Below are positions 43,486-52,810 of a stretch of 64,000 bases of DNA, piece by piece. Each line of letters opens with the position of its first letter. Position 1 is the first letter of the stretch. The translations under genes and the position numbers were made by a program. Source of the stretch: Actinotalea alkalitolerans (GTDB lineage Bacteria; Actinomycetota; Actinomycetes; Actinomycetales; Cellulomonadaceae); assembly GCF_023369855.1 (NCBI RefSeq), contig NZ_JAMBPP010000010.1, positions 124,001 through 188,000 of the forward strand, read 5' to 3'. The notes beneath the pieces are model-generated. The model worked only from the letters and a program-made list of their open reading frames with translations. It did not search any database and was not told where the DNA came from.

Positions 43486-44120
43486 GAGGCGCTCCCGAGC
43501 TCGGCGTGTGCCGCCGTCCACGCATCGTGGAACTCACGGGCACGGCTGCGGAGGTCAGCCCCGGTGATCCCGGGACGGAACAGCGCCCTACCGACACCAA
43601 AACCGGTGGCGCCGGCCCGGAGCCAAGTCGCCAGCGAACCGGGCGTCACCCCGCCGACCGGAAGCAGCCTTGTCCCGGGCGGCAGAACGTCAACCCACGC
43701 GCGGAGCCCGGACTGTCCGACCTGTCCGGCCGGGAAGACCTTCAACACGTCGGCGCCCGCTCCGATCGCCGCCAGCGCTTCGGATGGGGTCGCGACGCCG
43801 GGGCACGACGCCAGCCCGCTCGCAGAGGCCTGCTGGATCACCGTCGGCTCGACATTGGGTGAGACGACGAACTCTGCACCGGCGTCGCGCGCGGTGAGGA
43901 CGTCCTCGGGCGTGAGCACCGTGCCCGCCCCGATCGCCACTTCCGACAGGGGTAGTGCGCGCCGCAGGGTGCTGATCGCGGTGAGGGCGCCCGGGCGGTT
44001 GAGCGGCACCTCTAACGTCCGCCACCCTGCCTCGTAGAGGCACCGCCCTACGTCGGCCGCCTCCTGGGGTTGCAACCCTCGGAGGACCGCGACCAGGTTC
44101 CATCGGTCATTCGTCGTCAT
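43482..44120 (-). CDS. dgoA: 2-dehydro-3-deoxy-6-phosphogalactonate aldolase
   Basis: ATG 44120 gives 212 residues of the KDPG/KDPGal class I aldolase family. The motifs are AVLRGLQPQEAADVG, TLEVPLNRPGAL (Glu of the active site), IGAGTVLTPEDV, SPNVEPTVI, CPGVATPSEA and VLKVFPAGQVG with the Schiff-base lysine. It splits 2-dehydro-3-deoxy-6-phosphogalactonate into pyruvate and glyceraldehyde-3-phosphate. The neighbours dgoK and dgoD favour the galacto substrate over KDPG. It overlaps both of them. Confidence 0.92.
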   Translation of the reverse strand: MTTNDRWNLVAVLRGLQPQEAADVGRCLYEAGWRTLEVPLNRPGALTAISTLRRALPLSEVAIGAGTVLTPEDVLTARDAGAEFVVSPNVEPTVIQQASASGLASCPGVATPSEALAAIGAGADVLKVFPAGQVGQSGLRAWVDVLPPGTRLLPVGGVTPGSLATWLRAGATGFGVGRALFRPGITGADLRSRAREFHDAWTAAHAELGSAS

Positions 44121-45123
44121 CGTGGTCTCCTCCGGGTACGGGGACGGGTTCTGGCTGCGGGATGAGCTGTGACTCGCGTGCGATATGGAGCAAGGCACGT
44201 GGAACCGGGTCGTGCTGGTGCACGCTGACGTCGACGCCCCGCTGCTTGAGCGCCGCGGCGTACCTGCGGCACAGTTCCGGGGCGCCGACGAGCGTGACCG
44301 GGACGTTGAGGGCAAGCGTGCCCCGAAGCTCTCCGACTTCCTGGCCGATGAGGAGGCCTGACAGATACTCGCTCACCTCCTCGGGGTCTATGCGACCGGT
44401 CACCACGGCGGCCCGTGCGGCGAACACGGTGGACAGTGCCCCGGGGCGACGCATGGCGAGGGCGAGGCCGTCCGTGAACGCGTGCGGGGCGCGGGACGCG
44501 TGCGTCTGTCGGCCAGCGCGGCCCACCGCGAGGACACTGTCGCGCAGCAACAGCTCGTGGAGCTCCCCAGTCATGGCTGTGACGAACCGGAGGACGGACG
44601 TTCCGACCACCTCGACCCACTTGGTGTGGGTTCCGGGGAGGACCACGAGCCGGTGTGTACGGGCATCTCGGGGAGCATCAAGCAGGACTCCGAGCACCTG
44701 CGTCTCCTCGCCGCGGAGCACGTCCGGGGTCTCGTCGTCGACCTTCAGCCCGGGGACCACGTGGACGATCCCGCGCGACCAGCGCACGGGAGTGAGCTCG
44801 CGGGCCGTGGCCACCAGGTCGGCTGGGCATCGCGTGTAGGGCGTGTCCACCCAGCCCGCGGTACTCCCGACCATCCCGCACGCGACCACGGGAAGGTCGG
44901 GTTGACTCCAAGGGTCGAGAGCGCCCCGGAGAGCCTCGTCGAAGGCCCGTTCGCGTCCACGCCCGGATCGTTCGGCGAGAGTGCGAACACCGTCGTCGGT
45001 CCGGTGGCGGGCCAGGAGCGTCCCGTCGGCGGCCAGCAAGTACGCGCGGAGCGCCGTCGTACCCCAGTCGAGGCCTACGAGCGCCGGTCGGCGATCACGC
45101 TCGGCGGCTGGACCGGGCGTCAC
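44107..45123 (-). CDS. dgoK: 2-dehydro-3-deoxygalactonokinase
   Basis: GTG 45123 overlaps the FGE stop (GTGA) and gives 338 residues. The ASKHA-type start LVGLDWGTTALRAYLLAADG, VACGMVGSTAGW, GEETQVLGVL, VLPGTHTKWVEV and FTAMTGELHELLL-like block (FVTAMTGELHELL) match DgoK. It phosphorylates 2-dehydro-3-deoxygalactonate at C6. Its end overlaps dgoA by 14 bp. The acidic tail (GGDHDDDE) is unusual but may have no role. Confidence 0.93.
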   Translation of the reverse strand: MTPGPAAERDRRPALVGLDWGTTALRAYLLAADGTLLARHRTDDGVRTLAERSGRGRERAFDEALRGALDPWSQPDLPVVACGMVGSTAGWVDTPYTRCPADLVATARELTPVRWSRGIVHVVPGLKVDDETPDVLRGEETQVLGVLLDAPRDARTHRLVVLPGTHTKWVEVVGTSVLRFVTAMTGELHELLLRDSVLAVGRAGRQTHASRAPHAFTDGLALAMRRPGALSTVFAARAAVVTGRIDPEEVSEYLSGLLIGQEVGELRGTLALNVPVTLVGAPELCRRYAAALKQRGVDVSVHQHDPVPRALLHIARESQLIPQPEPVPVPGGDHDDDE

Positions 45124-46070
45124 TGGGGCGCGTCCCCGGTCCCGGCGTCGAACGCGACCCGGAATCCTTGGTTGCCGCTCGTGCCGGTCTCCTCGCTCGA
45201 CGTCCGTGCGGCGACCCGGTAGCGGTTGCAGTAGGACTCATGGCAAAGATATGACCCTCCGCGGAGGACTCGCCTGCTCGTCCCCCGTCCCGTCGCGGTC
45301 GCCCCAGGCGTTCTCCAGACGTCGTCCACCATCTCCCACACATTGCCTGCGACCTCGAACAGCCCGTAGCCGTTCGGGGGGTAGGTGCGGACCGGGGCCG
45401 AAGCGATGTAGCCGTCGTCGGCGGTGTTCTCCGTCGGGAACCGGCCCTGCCAGATGTTGCACCGGTGCTCCCCACCGGGCTGCAGGTCGTCGCCCCACGG
45501 GTAGGTTGCCTGCTCGAGACCGCCGCGGGCGGCGTACTCCCACTCAGCCTCGGTGGGGAGCCGCCCGCCCGCCCACCGCGCGAATGCCCGGGCGTCCCGC
45601 CAGGCGACGTGGACCACCGGGTGGTCCTGTCGGTCATCGACGTCCGACCCGGGCCCCTCGGGTAGACGCCAGGTCGCACCGGGGACCGCGCACCACCATG
45701 GGGTGTGCGGCGGGCGGGTGGACAGGTCCCGAAGGTTGCGCGGGAGGAGAGAGGCGAAGACGAACGACGCACCGAGCTCCTCAGCGACCGTGCGGTAGCC
45801 GGTCTCCGCCACGAAACGTGCGAACTGCGCAGCGGTTACTGCACAGACGCTCATGGCGAAGGGCGCGACGTCGACCGGACGCACCGGGCCTTCGCCGTCG
45901 CCCAGGATGGCCTCGTCCGAGTCGTTGCCCATCAGGAAGGTCCCGCCGGTCAACGTGACGGACTCGGGCGAAGCGTCGCCCGAACAGTGCGCGGTGGCCG
46001 GTTCCCTCGCGTCCGTAGCTGTGGTCCGGCCGTCGACGGCCGGACGGTTCGGTTGACAGCAACCACTCAT
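45120..46070 (-). CDS. Formylglycine-generating enzyme (sulfatase activator)
   Basis: ATG 46070 gives 316 residues of the FGE-sulfatase family. The N-terminus has GGTFLMGNDSDEA, the middle has HPVVHVAWRDARAFARWAGG and RLPTEAEWEYAARGG, and the C-terminus has RRVLRGGSYLCHESYC and YRVAAR. The Cys-x4-Cys pair in that last motif corresponds to the copper-binding active-site cysteines of true FGE, which oxidises the sulfatase cysteine to formylglycine. The sulfatase at 50946-52421 has the matching CxPAR motif. No signal peptide, so both act in the cytoplasm. Confidence 0.92.
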   Translation of the reverse strand: MSGCCQPNRPAVDGRTTATDAREPATAHCSGDASPESVTLTGGTFLMGNDSDEAILGDGEGPVRPVDVAPFAMSVCAVTAAQFARFVAETGYRTVAEELGASFVFASLLPRNLRDLSTRPPHTPWWCAVPGATWRLPEGPGSDVDDRQDHPVVHVAWRDARAFARWAGGRLPTEAEWEYAARGGLEQATYPWGDDLQPGGEHRCNIWQGRFPTENTADDGYIASAPVRTYPPNGYGLFEVAGNVWEMVDDVWRTPGATATGRGTSRRVLRGGSYLCHESYCNRYRVAARTSSEETGTSGNQGFRVAFDAGTGDAPQ

Positions 46071-46078
46071 CACGGCTC

Positions 46079-47902
46079 TCACACCTTGCGGGTACCGCGG
46101 ACGATGGCGGCCACGTCCTCGGCGGGAATCTTCGGCTTGCGGTTCTCGTCGCAGATCCCGTTGATCTCCTGTCGGGTGTCGGTCAGCTGGGTGTAGCAGA
46201 ACCCGGAGAGGAGCGGGGAGTCCCGCACCGCGCTGACCACCGCCTCGAAACGGGCCGTGAAGTCGTCGGCGTCCTCGGCGCCCGAGTAGCCCCAGGCGTC
46301 CTCGACGGTCGGGCCCGTGGCGAACGAGATCCCACCGAACTCGGTCACCATGATCGGAGGCCGATCCCCGGCAGAGCCGTCGACCGAGCCCACGACCATG
46401 CGGCGGCCGGCGGGACCCACCCCCGCGAGCATTTCTTCCAACCGACGCTCGTCGCTGTACCGCAGGCGGAGCACGTCGCCGGAGGCCTCGTAGTCGTGGA
46501 AGGTCCACATGTCGGAGTCAGTGTGCTCCCAGCCGTCGTTGGAGAGTACGGGCCGGGACGGGTCGATGGCGCGTGTCAGGCGTGCAAGCGCCGTCGCAAA
46601 GGCCTGCTGTGCGGGGTCGTGCGCGATCTGCTGGACACCCCATGACTCATTCACCGGCACCCACGTCACGATGCACGGGTGTGATCGGTCGCGCAGCACG
46701 ATGTCTACCCATTCGCGGGTGAGCCGCTGCACGGCGAGCGGGCTGAACTCGTACGCGCCTGCGGTCTCGCCCCACACCATCAGTCCGAGGCGGTCGCACC
46801 AGTACAGGAAACGAGGATCCTCGACCTTCTGATGGATGCGGGTCGCGTTGAAGCCGAGGGACAGGATCAGTTCCGCCTCCTCCCTGAGAGCGGCGTGGTC
46901 GGGCGCGGTGTAGTGCGACGTCGGCCAGTAGCCCTGCTCGAGGACGGACCGAAGCACGACGGGTCGATCATTGAGCAGGAATCGACCGTGGTCCAGCTGG
47001 ACGGATCGAAGGCCGAGGTAGGACGCAGTCGTATCGACGACGGTGCCCGACTCGACGAGCACGACCTGGGCGTCCAGGAGGGTGGGCCGGTCGGGGGACC
47101 ATAGGAGCTGCCCGTAGCCCTGCCCGTTCGCGAGGGCAGGGATCGTGACGACAGCACTGACCCGGTTCGAGTCGATAGTTACACGATGCGTGGCCACCGC
47201 CTGGCCGTCGTGTGTCATGTCGATCCGGACCTCGGTGGGCCGTGCCGGACGGGCGCTGAGTGCGACGTCGACCCCGACTGTCCCCGCGATGATGTCCGGT
47301 CGCCAGGCCAGGTCCGTGATGTGCACCGCAGGCACCGCCTCCAACCAGACGGTGCGCCAGATCCCCGTGATCCGGTGGTACCAGATCGCGTGCGGCTCGG
47401 GCAGCCAGTCCTGCTTTCCGCGGGGCACGGTGAGGTCGAGCGGGTCGTCCTGCGCACGGACCACGATGGTGTGGTTGTCGGAGTGCGGATCGAGGGCATG
47501 GGTGACGGGGAGCGTGAACGAGGTCTGGCCCCCCTCGTGCCGACCGACGTGCATCCCGTCGAACCAAACGTCCGCCACGTGATCCACGGCGCCGAAGTGC
47601 ACCAGCACGTCATCACCCTGGGCGCCGAGGCCGGCTGCCGCGAGGTCATCGGCACCGATCTCGATGCGATACCAGACCACGGGGTGGTATCCCGTCTCTC
47701 CGATACCCGAGGCCGCCGACTCGGGCGAGAACGGTAGCCGGATTCTGCGGTCGAAGACGTCAGCGCGCTCATGCCAGCGCTGCTGTAGTCCTACGTCGCT
47801 GTCGTCGTAGGCGAAGCCGCACTCGCGGTCAAGTGCCTGATGGGCCGTGCGGACGAGCTGCGGACGGGGGTAGGAGCCGTCCTGGGTGCTAGCGGTGATC
47901 AT
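46079..47902 (-). CDS. Cytoplasmic GH2 glycosidase (beta-galactosidase or glucuronidase type)
   Basis: ATG 47902 gives 607 residues without a signal peptide. The sugar-binding domain (WYRIEIGADD, FGAVDHVADVWFDGMHVG), Ig-like domain (GIWRTVWLEAVP) and TIM barrel (FNATRIHQKVEDPRFLYWCD) follow GH2 order. The acid/base glutamate lies in WVPVNESWG and the nucleophile in MVTEFGG. It is shorter than E. coli LacZ and nearer the compact GH2 enzymes. With the sulfatase and dgo genes, a beta-galactoside substrate is the best guess. Confidence 0.9.
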   Translation of the reverse strand: MITASTQDGSYPRPQLVRTAHQALDRECGFAYDDSDVGLQQRWHERADVFDRRIRLPFSPESAASGIGETGYHPVVWYRIEIGADDLAAAGLGAQGDDVLVHFGAVDHVADVWFDGMHVGRHEGGQTSFTLPVTHALDPHSDNHTIVVRAQDDPLDLTVPRGKQDWLPEPHAIWYHRITGIWRTVWLEAVPAVHITDLAWRPDIIAGTVGVDVALSARPARPTEVRIDMTHDGQAVATHRVTIDSNRVSAVVTIPALANGQGYGQLLWSPDRPTLLDAQVVLVESGTVVDTTASYLGLRSVQLDHGRFLLNDRPVVLRSVLEQGYWPTSHYTAPDHAALREEAELILSLGFNATRIHQKVEDPRFLYWCDRLGLMVWGETAGAYEFSPLAVQRLTREWVDIVLRDRSHPCIVTWVPVNESWGVQQIAHDPAQQAFATALARLTRAIDPSRPVLSNDGWEHTDSDMWTFHDYEASGDVLRLRYSDERRLEEMLAGVGPAGRRMVVGSVDGSAGDRPPIMVTEFGGISFATGPTVEDAWGYSGAEDADDFTARFEAVVSAVRDSPLLSGFCYTQLTDTRQEINGICDENRKPKIPAEDVAAIVRGTRKV

Positions 47903-47951
47903 GTGACCTTCCGAGGTGGGTGCGAGGCCGGGGCCTGCAGACGAGAGCGAG

Positions 47952-48797
47952 CTACTTGATGCCGGTCGTGGCGATGCCACGGACCAGGTACCGCTGGCCG
48001 ATGAGGAAGACCACGAATACGGGGAGAAGGGAGACGACGGACATCGCGAACAGCTGGCCCCACGACGAGCTCGACGCTGAGTCGACAAACGAGCGCAGCG
48101 CGACCGGCACGGTGTACACGTCCGGGTCCGTGAGATAGATCAGCTGGCTGAAGAAGTCGTTCCACGTCCAGATGAACGTAAAGATCGCCGTCGTGGCCAG
48201 GGCGGGCGTCATCAGCGGCAGGATAATGCGCAGGAAGGTCCGGACGTGGCCGGCTCCGTCGATCCTCGCCGCCTCGTCGAGCTCACGCGGTAGTCCTCGA
48301 ATGAACTGCACCATGAGGAAGATAAAGAACGCGTCGGTCGCAAGAATCTTGGGCAGGATCAACGGGATGAACGTGTTCGTCCACCCGAACTGGCTGAACA
48401 AGATGTACTGCGGCACGATGACGACATGGATCGGAAGCATGATCGTCATCAGCATGATCGCGAAGAAGGCAGCCTTGTTGCGAAACTCGAGCCGCGCGAA
48501 TGCGTAGGCGGCCATCGAGCACGAGACGAGATTTCCGACGATGCATCCCAGTGCCACGATGAGCGAGTTCCAGATGTAGTGGGAGAATGGTTGCCCAAGA
48601 GCAGACCAGCCGTCCTGGTAGTTGCTCAACCGGGGCTCGCCGACGAAAAGGCCGGCCTGGTGGAAGATCTCCTCGTCCGGGCGCAGGGAGCTCGCAACCA
48701 TCCACAGCAGGGGATAGAGCATCAGGATGCCGACGGCGATGAGGACAATGTGCTTACCGATGCGCGTGGTGGCCGTGCGAGCGCTGCTCTTAGTCAT
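47952..48797 (-). CDS. Sugar ABC transporter permease (MalG type)
   Basis: A 281-residue protein with six predicted membrane segments. The EAA loop that docks the ATPase is ELDEAARIDGAGHVRTFLRI. Its start overlaps the end of the other permease gene by 8 bp. With the MalF-type partner and the lipoprotein at 52811 it forms a CUT1-class oligosaccharide importer. It is followed by the GH2 gene in the same operon, as expected for uptake followed by hydrolysis. Confidence 0.93.
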   Translation of the reverse strand: MTKSSARTATTRIGKHIVLIAVGILMLYPLLWMVASSLRPDEEIFHQAGLFVGEPRLSNYQDGWSALGQPFSHYIWNSLIVALGCIVGNLVSCSMAAYAFARLEFRNKAAFFAIMLMTIMLPIHVVIVPQYILFSQFGWTNTFIPLILPKILATDAFFIFLMVQFIRGLPRELDEAARIDGAGHVRTFLRIILPLMTPALATTAIFTFIWTWNDFFSQLIYLTDPDVYTVPVALRSFVDSASSSSWGQLFAMSVVSLLPVFVVFLIGQRYLVRGIATTGIK

Positions 48798-49755
48798 TGT
48801 AGAACACCCAGTACCTGGAGAGGAGGAAGTTGATTGCAGTGAAGACTCCGACGAGTGCGAGGAGCAACCAGGCCATCGCCGCGGCGTATCCCATGTCGAA
48901 GTTCCGGAATCCCTGCTGGTACAGGTACAGGGTGTAGAACATCGTCGAGTCCGAGGGCCCGCCCGACCCCCCCGAGATGACGAAGGCCTGCGTGAACGCC
49001 TGGAACGCCCCGATGACCTGCAGCACGAGGTTGAAGAAGATGATGGGCGTCAGCAGTGGAAGGGTGATGGATCCGAACTGACGGAACCTGGAGGCGCCGT
49101 CGACAGCGGCCGCCTCGTAGTACATCGCCGGGATCTGCCGGAGCGCCGCGAGGAAGATGATCATCGGTGCGCCGAAGGTCCAGACGTTGAGCGTCACTAG
49201 CGTGCCGAGGGCGGTCGAGGGATCGGCGATCCACGAACCGTGCTCGATCCCAAACAGGGCGAGCGTCTGGTTCACGAGTCCCTCGTGGCCGAACATCTGG
49301 CGCCAGAGCACCGCGACCGCGACAGAGCCTCCGAGCAGCGAGGGGAGGTAGAACGCCGAGCGGTAGAGCGGGATGCCCCGCATGCCCTGGTTGAGCAGGA
49401 CGGCCAGACCGAGGGAGAGCGCGAGCTGGAGGGGCACGGAGATGGCCACGTAGCGGAACGTCACCTCGAGCGCGTTGTGGAGCCGTGGGTCCTCGAGGAG
49501 ACGCTGATAGTTCTCGAGCCCCACCCAGCTCGGGGGCTGGAGCAGGTTGTAGTCGCTGAAGGAGAGCCACAGCGACGCGCCCATCGGCACTATCGTGATG
49601 AGCAACAGGCCTGCCAGCCAGGGCGAGAGGAAGCCCCACGAGGCACGTTCGTCACCCTTGATGCGACTGCTCACCGACTTCTTGGTCCGGTTGCTCGCCG
49701 AGCGGCCGAAGCGTGAGGCGCGACGCTCGCGGGTGAGCTCACTGCGCGCCGTCAT
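48790..49755 (-). CDS. Sugar ABC transporter permease (MalF type)
   Basis: ATG 49755 gives 321 residues with a basic N-terminal tail and six predicted membrane segments. The EAA loop is YYEAAAVDGASRFRQFGSIT. It is the first gene of the minus-strand operon, downstream of a TTGACA-N17-TACCTT promoter and a CAACGTTG operator. No ATPase gene is present in the locus, so a shared ATPase of the MsiK type encoded elsewhere is likely to energise it. Confidence 0.93.
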   Translation of the reverse strand: MTARSELTRERRASRFGRSASNRTKKSVSSRIKGDERASWGFLSPWLAGLLLITIVPMGASLWLSFSDYNLLQPPSWVGLENYQRLLEDPRLHNALEVTFRYVAISVPLQLALSLGLAVLLNQGMRGIPLYRSAFYLPSLLGGSVAVAVLWRQMFGHEGLVNQTLALFGIEHGSWIADPSTALGTLVTLNVWTFGAPMIIFLAALRQIPAMYYEAAAVDGASRFRQFGSITLPLLTPIIFFNLVLQVIGAFQAFTQAFVISGGSGGPSDSTMFYTLYLYQQGFRNFDMGYAAAMAWLLLALVGVFTAINFLLSRYWVFYND

Positions 49756-49840
49756 CGCCACCTCCGGCGCACGAGCATGCGGGGATCTGCACGAGTGACG
49801 ACCTCCTCTTTGAGGTGAACGGGGTTGTTGCTCAATTGCA

Positions 49841-49885
49841 TGACAACGTTGACATGAAGGTATGGCCATGGTCGTGTCGTGTCAA
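49841..49885 (-). promoter_or_regulatory. Promoter and LacI operator of the transporter-dgo operon
   Basis: On the minus strand TTGACA (49885-49880) and TACCTT (49862-49857) are 17 bp apart. The operator TGACAACGTTGACA (49841-49854) lies directly downstream, over the likely transcription start, where a LacI repressor would block initiation. Confidence 0.75.
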
Positions 49886-50037
49886 CAGGGTCACTGCGTG
49901 CGCCCAGCGCACGTCGGGGCGGCCCAACGGCCCTCTCGTGGGCGTGGGCGTCCGTGCCAGTTCCACCTGGGTCCGCCGATCTGGAGCGTCCTTGATGCGC
50001 ACGAGAGTCGGGGTCAGACCCTCGTGCGCACCAAACG

Positions 50038-50889
50038 GGCTCTTCGGATCTGAGCGTGGTTGGGGTCGCTGCAGCCGGGGTGCGTGGCGGTCTGCGGGGG
50101 TAGGTGTCGGGGCCTCCAAGATCGGCAGCGACCAAGCTGACAGATCCCCTGAGCCCTCGACGTGTCTGGGAGTAGATGCGGCGTCGGTGCGCCCTGGTGC
50201 CCCCGCGCTGATGAGATGTTCGATGCCCCCGGCATGCACGTGATCGATGTGCACCACGAGGCCGACGGGCGGCTGGTCGTCACGGTGGAGACCGACGAGC
50301 TGGTGACTGGGTGCGGGGCCTGCGGGGTGGTCGCGGTCGGCCACGGGCACCGGGTCCACCGAGCCCATGACGCGCCGACGTTCGGGACAGCGGTGCTGAT
50401 CGAGTAGCGCAAGCGGGTCTGGCGTTGCCCCGACCTCGGCTGCCCGGTCGACACCTTCTCCGAGACCCATCCGTTGATCGGGCCGCTAGCCAAGCTCACG
50501 ACCCGGGCCATCAGGTGGGCGACCGACGCGCTGGCCCAAGACGACACGACCGTCGCCGTGTTGGCCCGGTTGCGTGCGATCTACCACCAGCCCACCGCGG
50601 CGGCCGGCAAGAAGATCGCCGAAGACGTCATCGCGACCCTGCACACCTGCCCGATCCCCGAGGTCGCCCGCCTGGGGCGGGCCCTGCGCGCCTGGCGAAC
50701 CCAGGTCCTGGCCTACTTCGAGACCGACGGCGCCTCCAACGGCGGCACCGAGGCCATCAACCTGATCATCGAAAGCCCCGACGCCTCGCCCACGGCTTCC
50801 GGACCTTCGACCACTACCGACTACGCCTCCTCCTGGCCGCCTCCGGCAACCGACCCCGGCGCCCCAACCGCGCATAGATCCGAAGAGCC
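50038..50889. mobile_element. Internally deleted ISL3-type insertion element
   Basis: Both ends are kept. The left end GGCTCTTCGGATCT... (50038-50065) and right end ...AGATCCGAAGAGCC (50862-50889) are imperfect 28-bp inverted repeats, matching over GGCTCTTCGGATCT and again over GGTTGGGG. The 852-bp element is shorter than a full ISL3 member because the transposase lacks its catalytic middle. The flanking 8 bp (CCAAACGG and ATCAGGCC) are not a clear target duplication. It sits between the transporter promoter and the sulfatase gene. Confidence 0.8.
50216..50877 (+). pseudogene. ISL3-family transposase, defective
   Basis: The N-terminus has the ISL3 zinc-finger region (DELVTGCGACGVVAVG, then RCPDLGCPVDTFSE read across a TAG at 50405 that replaces an expected Trp codon). 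The sequence then jumps from TTRAIRWATDALAQDD to the C-terminal part RAWRTQVLAYFETDGASNGG, so the DDE catalytic core is deleted. A final frameshift near 50775 puts the conserved GFRTFDHYRLRLLLAASG ending in another frame. It cannot make active transposase. Confidence 0.85.
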
Positions 50890-50945
50890 ATCAGGCCCTT
50901 CGGACAACCGCCTGAGAAAGAAGCGAGCGTGGAGCGATTGCCGGC

Positions 50946-52421
50946 TCAAGGCATCGTGTACCAGTTGTGCTCTGGGGTCTTCGGCTCGTAGACCCCGCGT
51001 GGGAGTGTGTCCTGAAGCCTTAGCATCCAGTGCAGGAGCAGCCAGGTGAGCTCGTCGCGCACCTGGCGGTGAGCCTCGTCGTTGAACAGGTCGACCACCT
51101 CGGTCGGATCGGACCGCAAGTTGTAGAGCTCGCCTTCGCCGTTGCTGTGGACGACGAGCTTGTGGTCACCGCGGCGCACCATGCGCGAGGCGCCGCTCTG
51201 GGTGACGGTGTTGAGCTCGTCGAAGCTTGGCCCCTCGTAGGGGAAGTGCAGCGGCGGTCGCTCCTCGGGCCCGTAGGTCTCGCCCCCGTACCCGCGCTCA
51301 GCGTAGATGGATGAGAAGACCTCCGCAGGGGCAGGCCCGGCCTGCAGGAGCGGTTGAAGGCTCCGTCCTTGGACACCGTCGGGGATGGGGATCCCGACGA
51401 CCTCGCAGATGGTGGGCAGGATGTCGACGAGTGACACGAGCTCGCTGCGCACCTGGTGGGGATCGACGCCGTCGCCGTGAAAGAACATAGGGATGCGGAC
51501 CAACGCCTCGGGCAGGCCGACCCCCTTTCGCTGAAGGCCGTACTCGCCGGCGTAGTCGCCGTGGTCGCTAAGCATCACGACGAGCACTGGGCCGTCGAGC
51601 TCGGCCCGGGCGTGCTCGACGAGACGTCGGACCTGGTCGTCGATCATCCGCAGCGCCCCGCAGTAGTTCGCGCGGTAGCGACGCCAGCCAGCGTCGTAGT
51701 CTGGTCGCTTGGACTGGATCAGCTCCTGCAGCCACAGCCAGTGGCCGCCCTTGGCCCGTGCCGCCTCGGGGCCGTGCGTGCGCGGGGGCACCTCGTCCTC
51801 GGCGAACATGCTGAAGTACGGTTCTGGCACCTGGTACGGGTTGTGGGGCTCGGGCACCGAGACCCAGAGAAACTGGGGCTGTTCGCCGCCTGCGTCGAGT
51901 GCCTCGATCGCCTGGTCGACGATGCGGTACGGCAGCTGGCACTCGAGCGGGAAGGGTGTTGGCTCGGTCGCTACGCCGTGGTCGAGCGACTCGAGCCACG
52001 CGTCGAACTCACGTTCGAGTCGCGTCCGTGCCGGGCCCTCGGTGTGGAAGTACGGCCCGCCGTAGAAGTCGAAGTCCTCAGGCAGTCGGTGCATGTGGGG
52101 CTTGCCGGAGAAGCTCAGGCGGTACCCCGCCAATCGGAGGACGTCGAGCATGTCCTGCGCGTAGAACGCATGGGCGGCATTGCTGTTCTGCGTCACCTTG
52201 TGGCTGGACGGGAAGCGACCCGTCAGCAGGCTCGTGCGGGCGGGTACACAGGCGGGTGCGCTCGTGTAGGCACCGGAGAACCTCAGGCCCTCGTCGGCGA
52301 GGCCGTCCGTGAACGGCATCGTGTCAAGGTCAAAGCCTGAGCCCGTCGTGAACCCGGCCCGCTGCTGATCGGTCATGACCAGCAGGATGTGTGGGAGCGA
52401 TCTGTCAGCCACGTCGATCAC
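50946..52421 (-). CDS. Type I sulfatase
   Basis: GTG 52421 follows GAGGAAAGG and gives 491 residues. The alkaline-phosphatase fold is marked by HILLVMTDQQRAG, the formylglycine site ACVPARTSLLTGR (Cys-x-Pro-Ala-Arg, oxidised by the FGE encoded at 45120-46070), VMLSDHGDYAGEYG and a late metal/substrate motif. No signal peptide, so it acts in the cytoplasm on imported sulfated oligosaccharides, before or after the GH2 step. It is divergent from the binding-protein gene, with the LacI-type operator between them. Confidence 0.93.
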   Translation of the reverse strand: MIDVADRSLPHILLVMTDQQRAGFTTGSGFDLDTMPFTDGLADEGLRFSGAYTSAPACVPARTSLLTGRFPSSHKVTQNSNAAHAFYAQDMLDVLRLAGYRLSFSGKPHMHRLPEDFDFYGGPYFHTEGPARTRLEREFDAWLESLDHGVATEPTPFPLECQLPYRIVDQAIEALDAGGEQPQFLWVSVPEPHNPYQVPEPYFSMFAEDEVPPRTHGPEAARAKGGHWLWLQELIQSKRPDYDAGWRRYRANYCGALRMIDDQVRRLVEHARAELDGPVLVVMLSDHGDYAGEYGLQRKGVGLPEALVRIPMFFHGDGVDPHQVRSELVSLVDILPTICEVVGIPIPDGVQGRSLQPLLQAGPAPAEVFSSIYAERGYGGETYGPEERPPLHFPYEGPSFDELNTVTQSGASRMVRRGDHKLVVHSNGEGELYNLRSDPTEVVDLFNDEAHRQVRDELTWLLLHWMLRLQDTLPRGVYEPKTPEHNWYTMP

Positions 52422-52569
52422 ATGCCTTTCCTCGGGGGATCGGCCGACGGGCGTCGGCCAGGTTGTCCGGTGCTCCCCGCTCGCCTGAGCGGTCCACTGG
52501 GTGCCCGACGGGCATCTTCTCCTGTGTCCCTACTCGGTCGAGTACTCCTCTACACGGTTGAGCAGCCTG

Positions 52570-52616
52570 TTGACATCTACGGGCCTCAGCCTTACGTTGC
52601 TTGGCAACGTTGTCAA
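52570..52616 (+). promoter_or_regulatory. Promoter and LacI operator of the binding-protein gene
   Basis: TTGACA (52570-52575), 17 bp, TACGTT (52593-52598), then the near-palindrome TTGGCAACGTTGTCAA (52601-52616) over the start site. The core is identical to those at 41155 and 49844. The remaining parts of the 387-bp divergent region hold no gene. Confidence 0.75.
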
Positions 52617-52810
52617 GGTGGTCAGAACGCCACCGGAGAGAGGAGGTCGACACTCGCGCGAACTCCACGTGAGCGCGTAGCCCGTCGGTGGGTGTGCCCG
52701 AGGGGCAGCGGGGCCAGAGATACAGGGTCGTGGACCGATGCCCGGTCGTGCACCCGCCGACAAGCCGGAGCCAGTAGTCGTTTCGATGGTGAGACACCAG
52801 GAGTGATTTG

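Noticed and set aside
50030-50897. Target-site duplication around the ISL3-type element
   Set aside because: The flanking 8-mers (CCAAACGG and ATCAGGCC) do not match, so either it is lost or the ends have rearranged.
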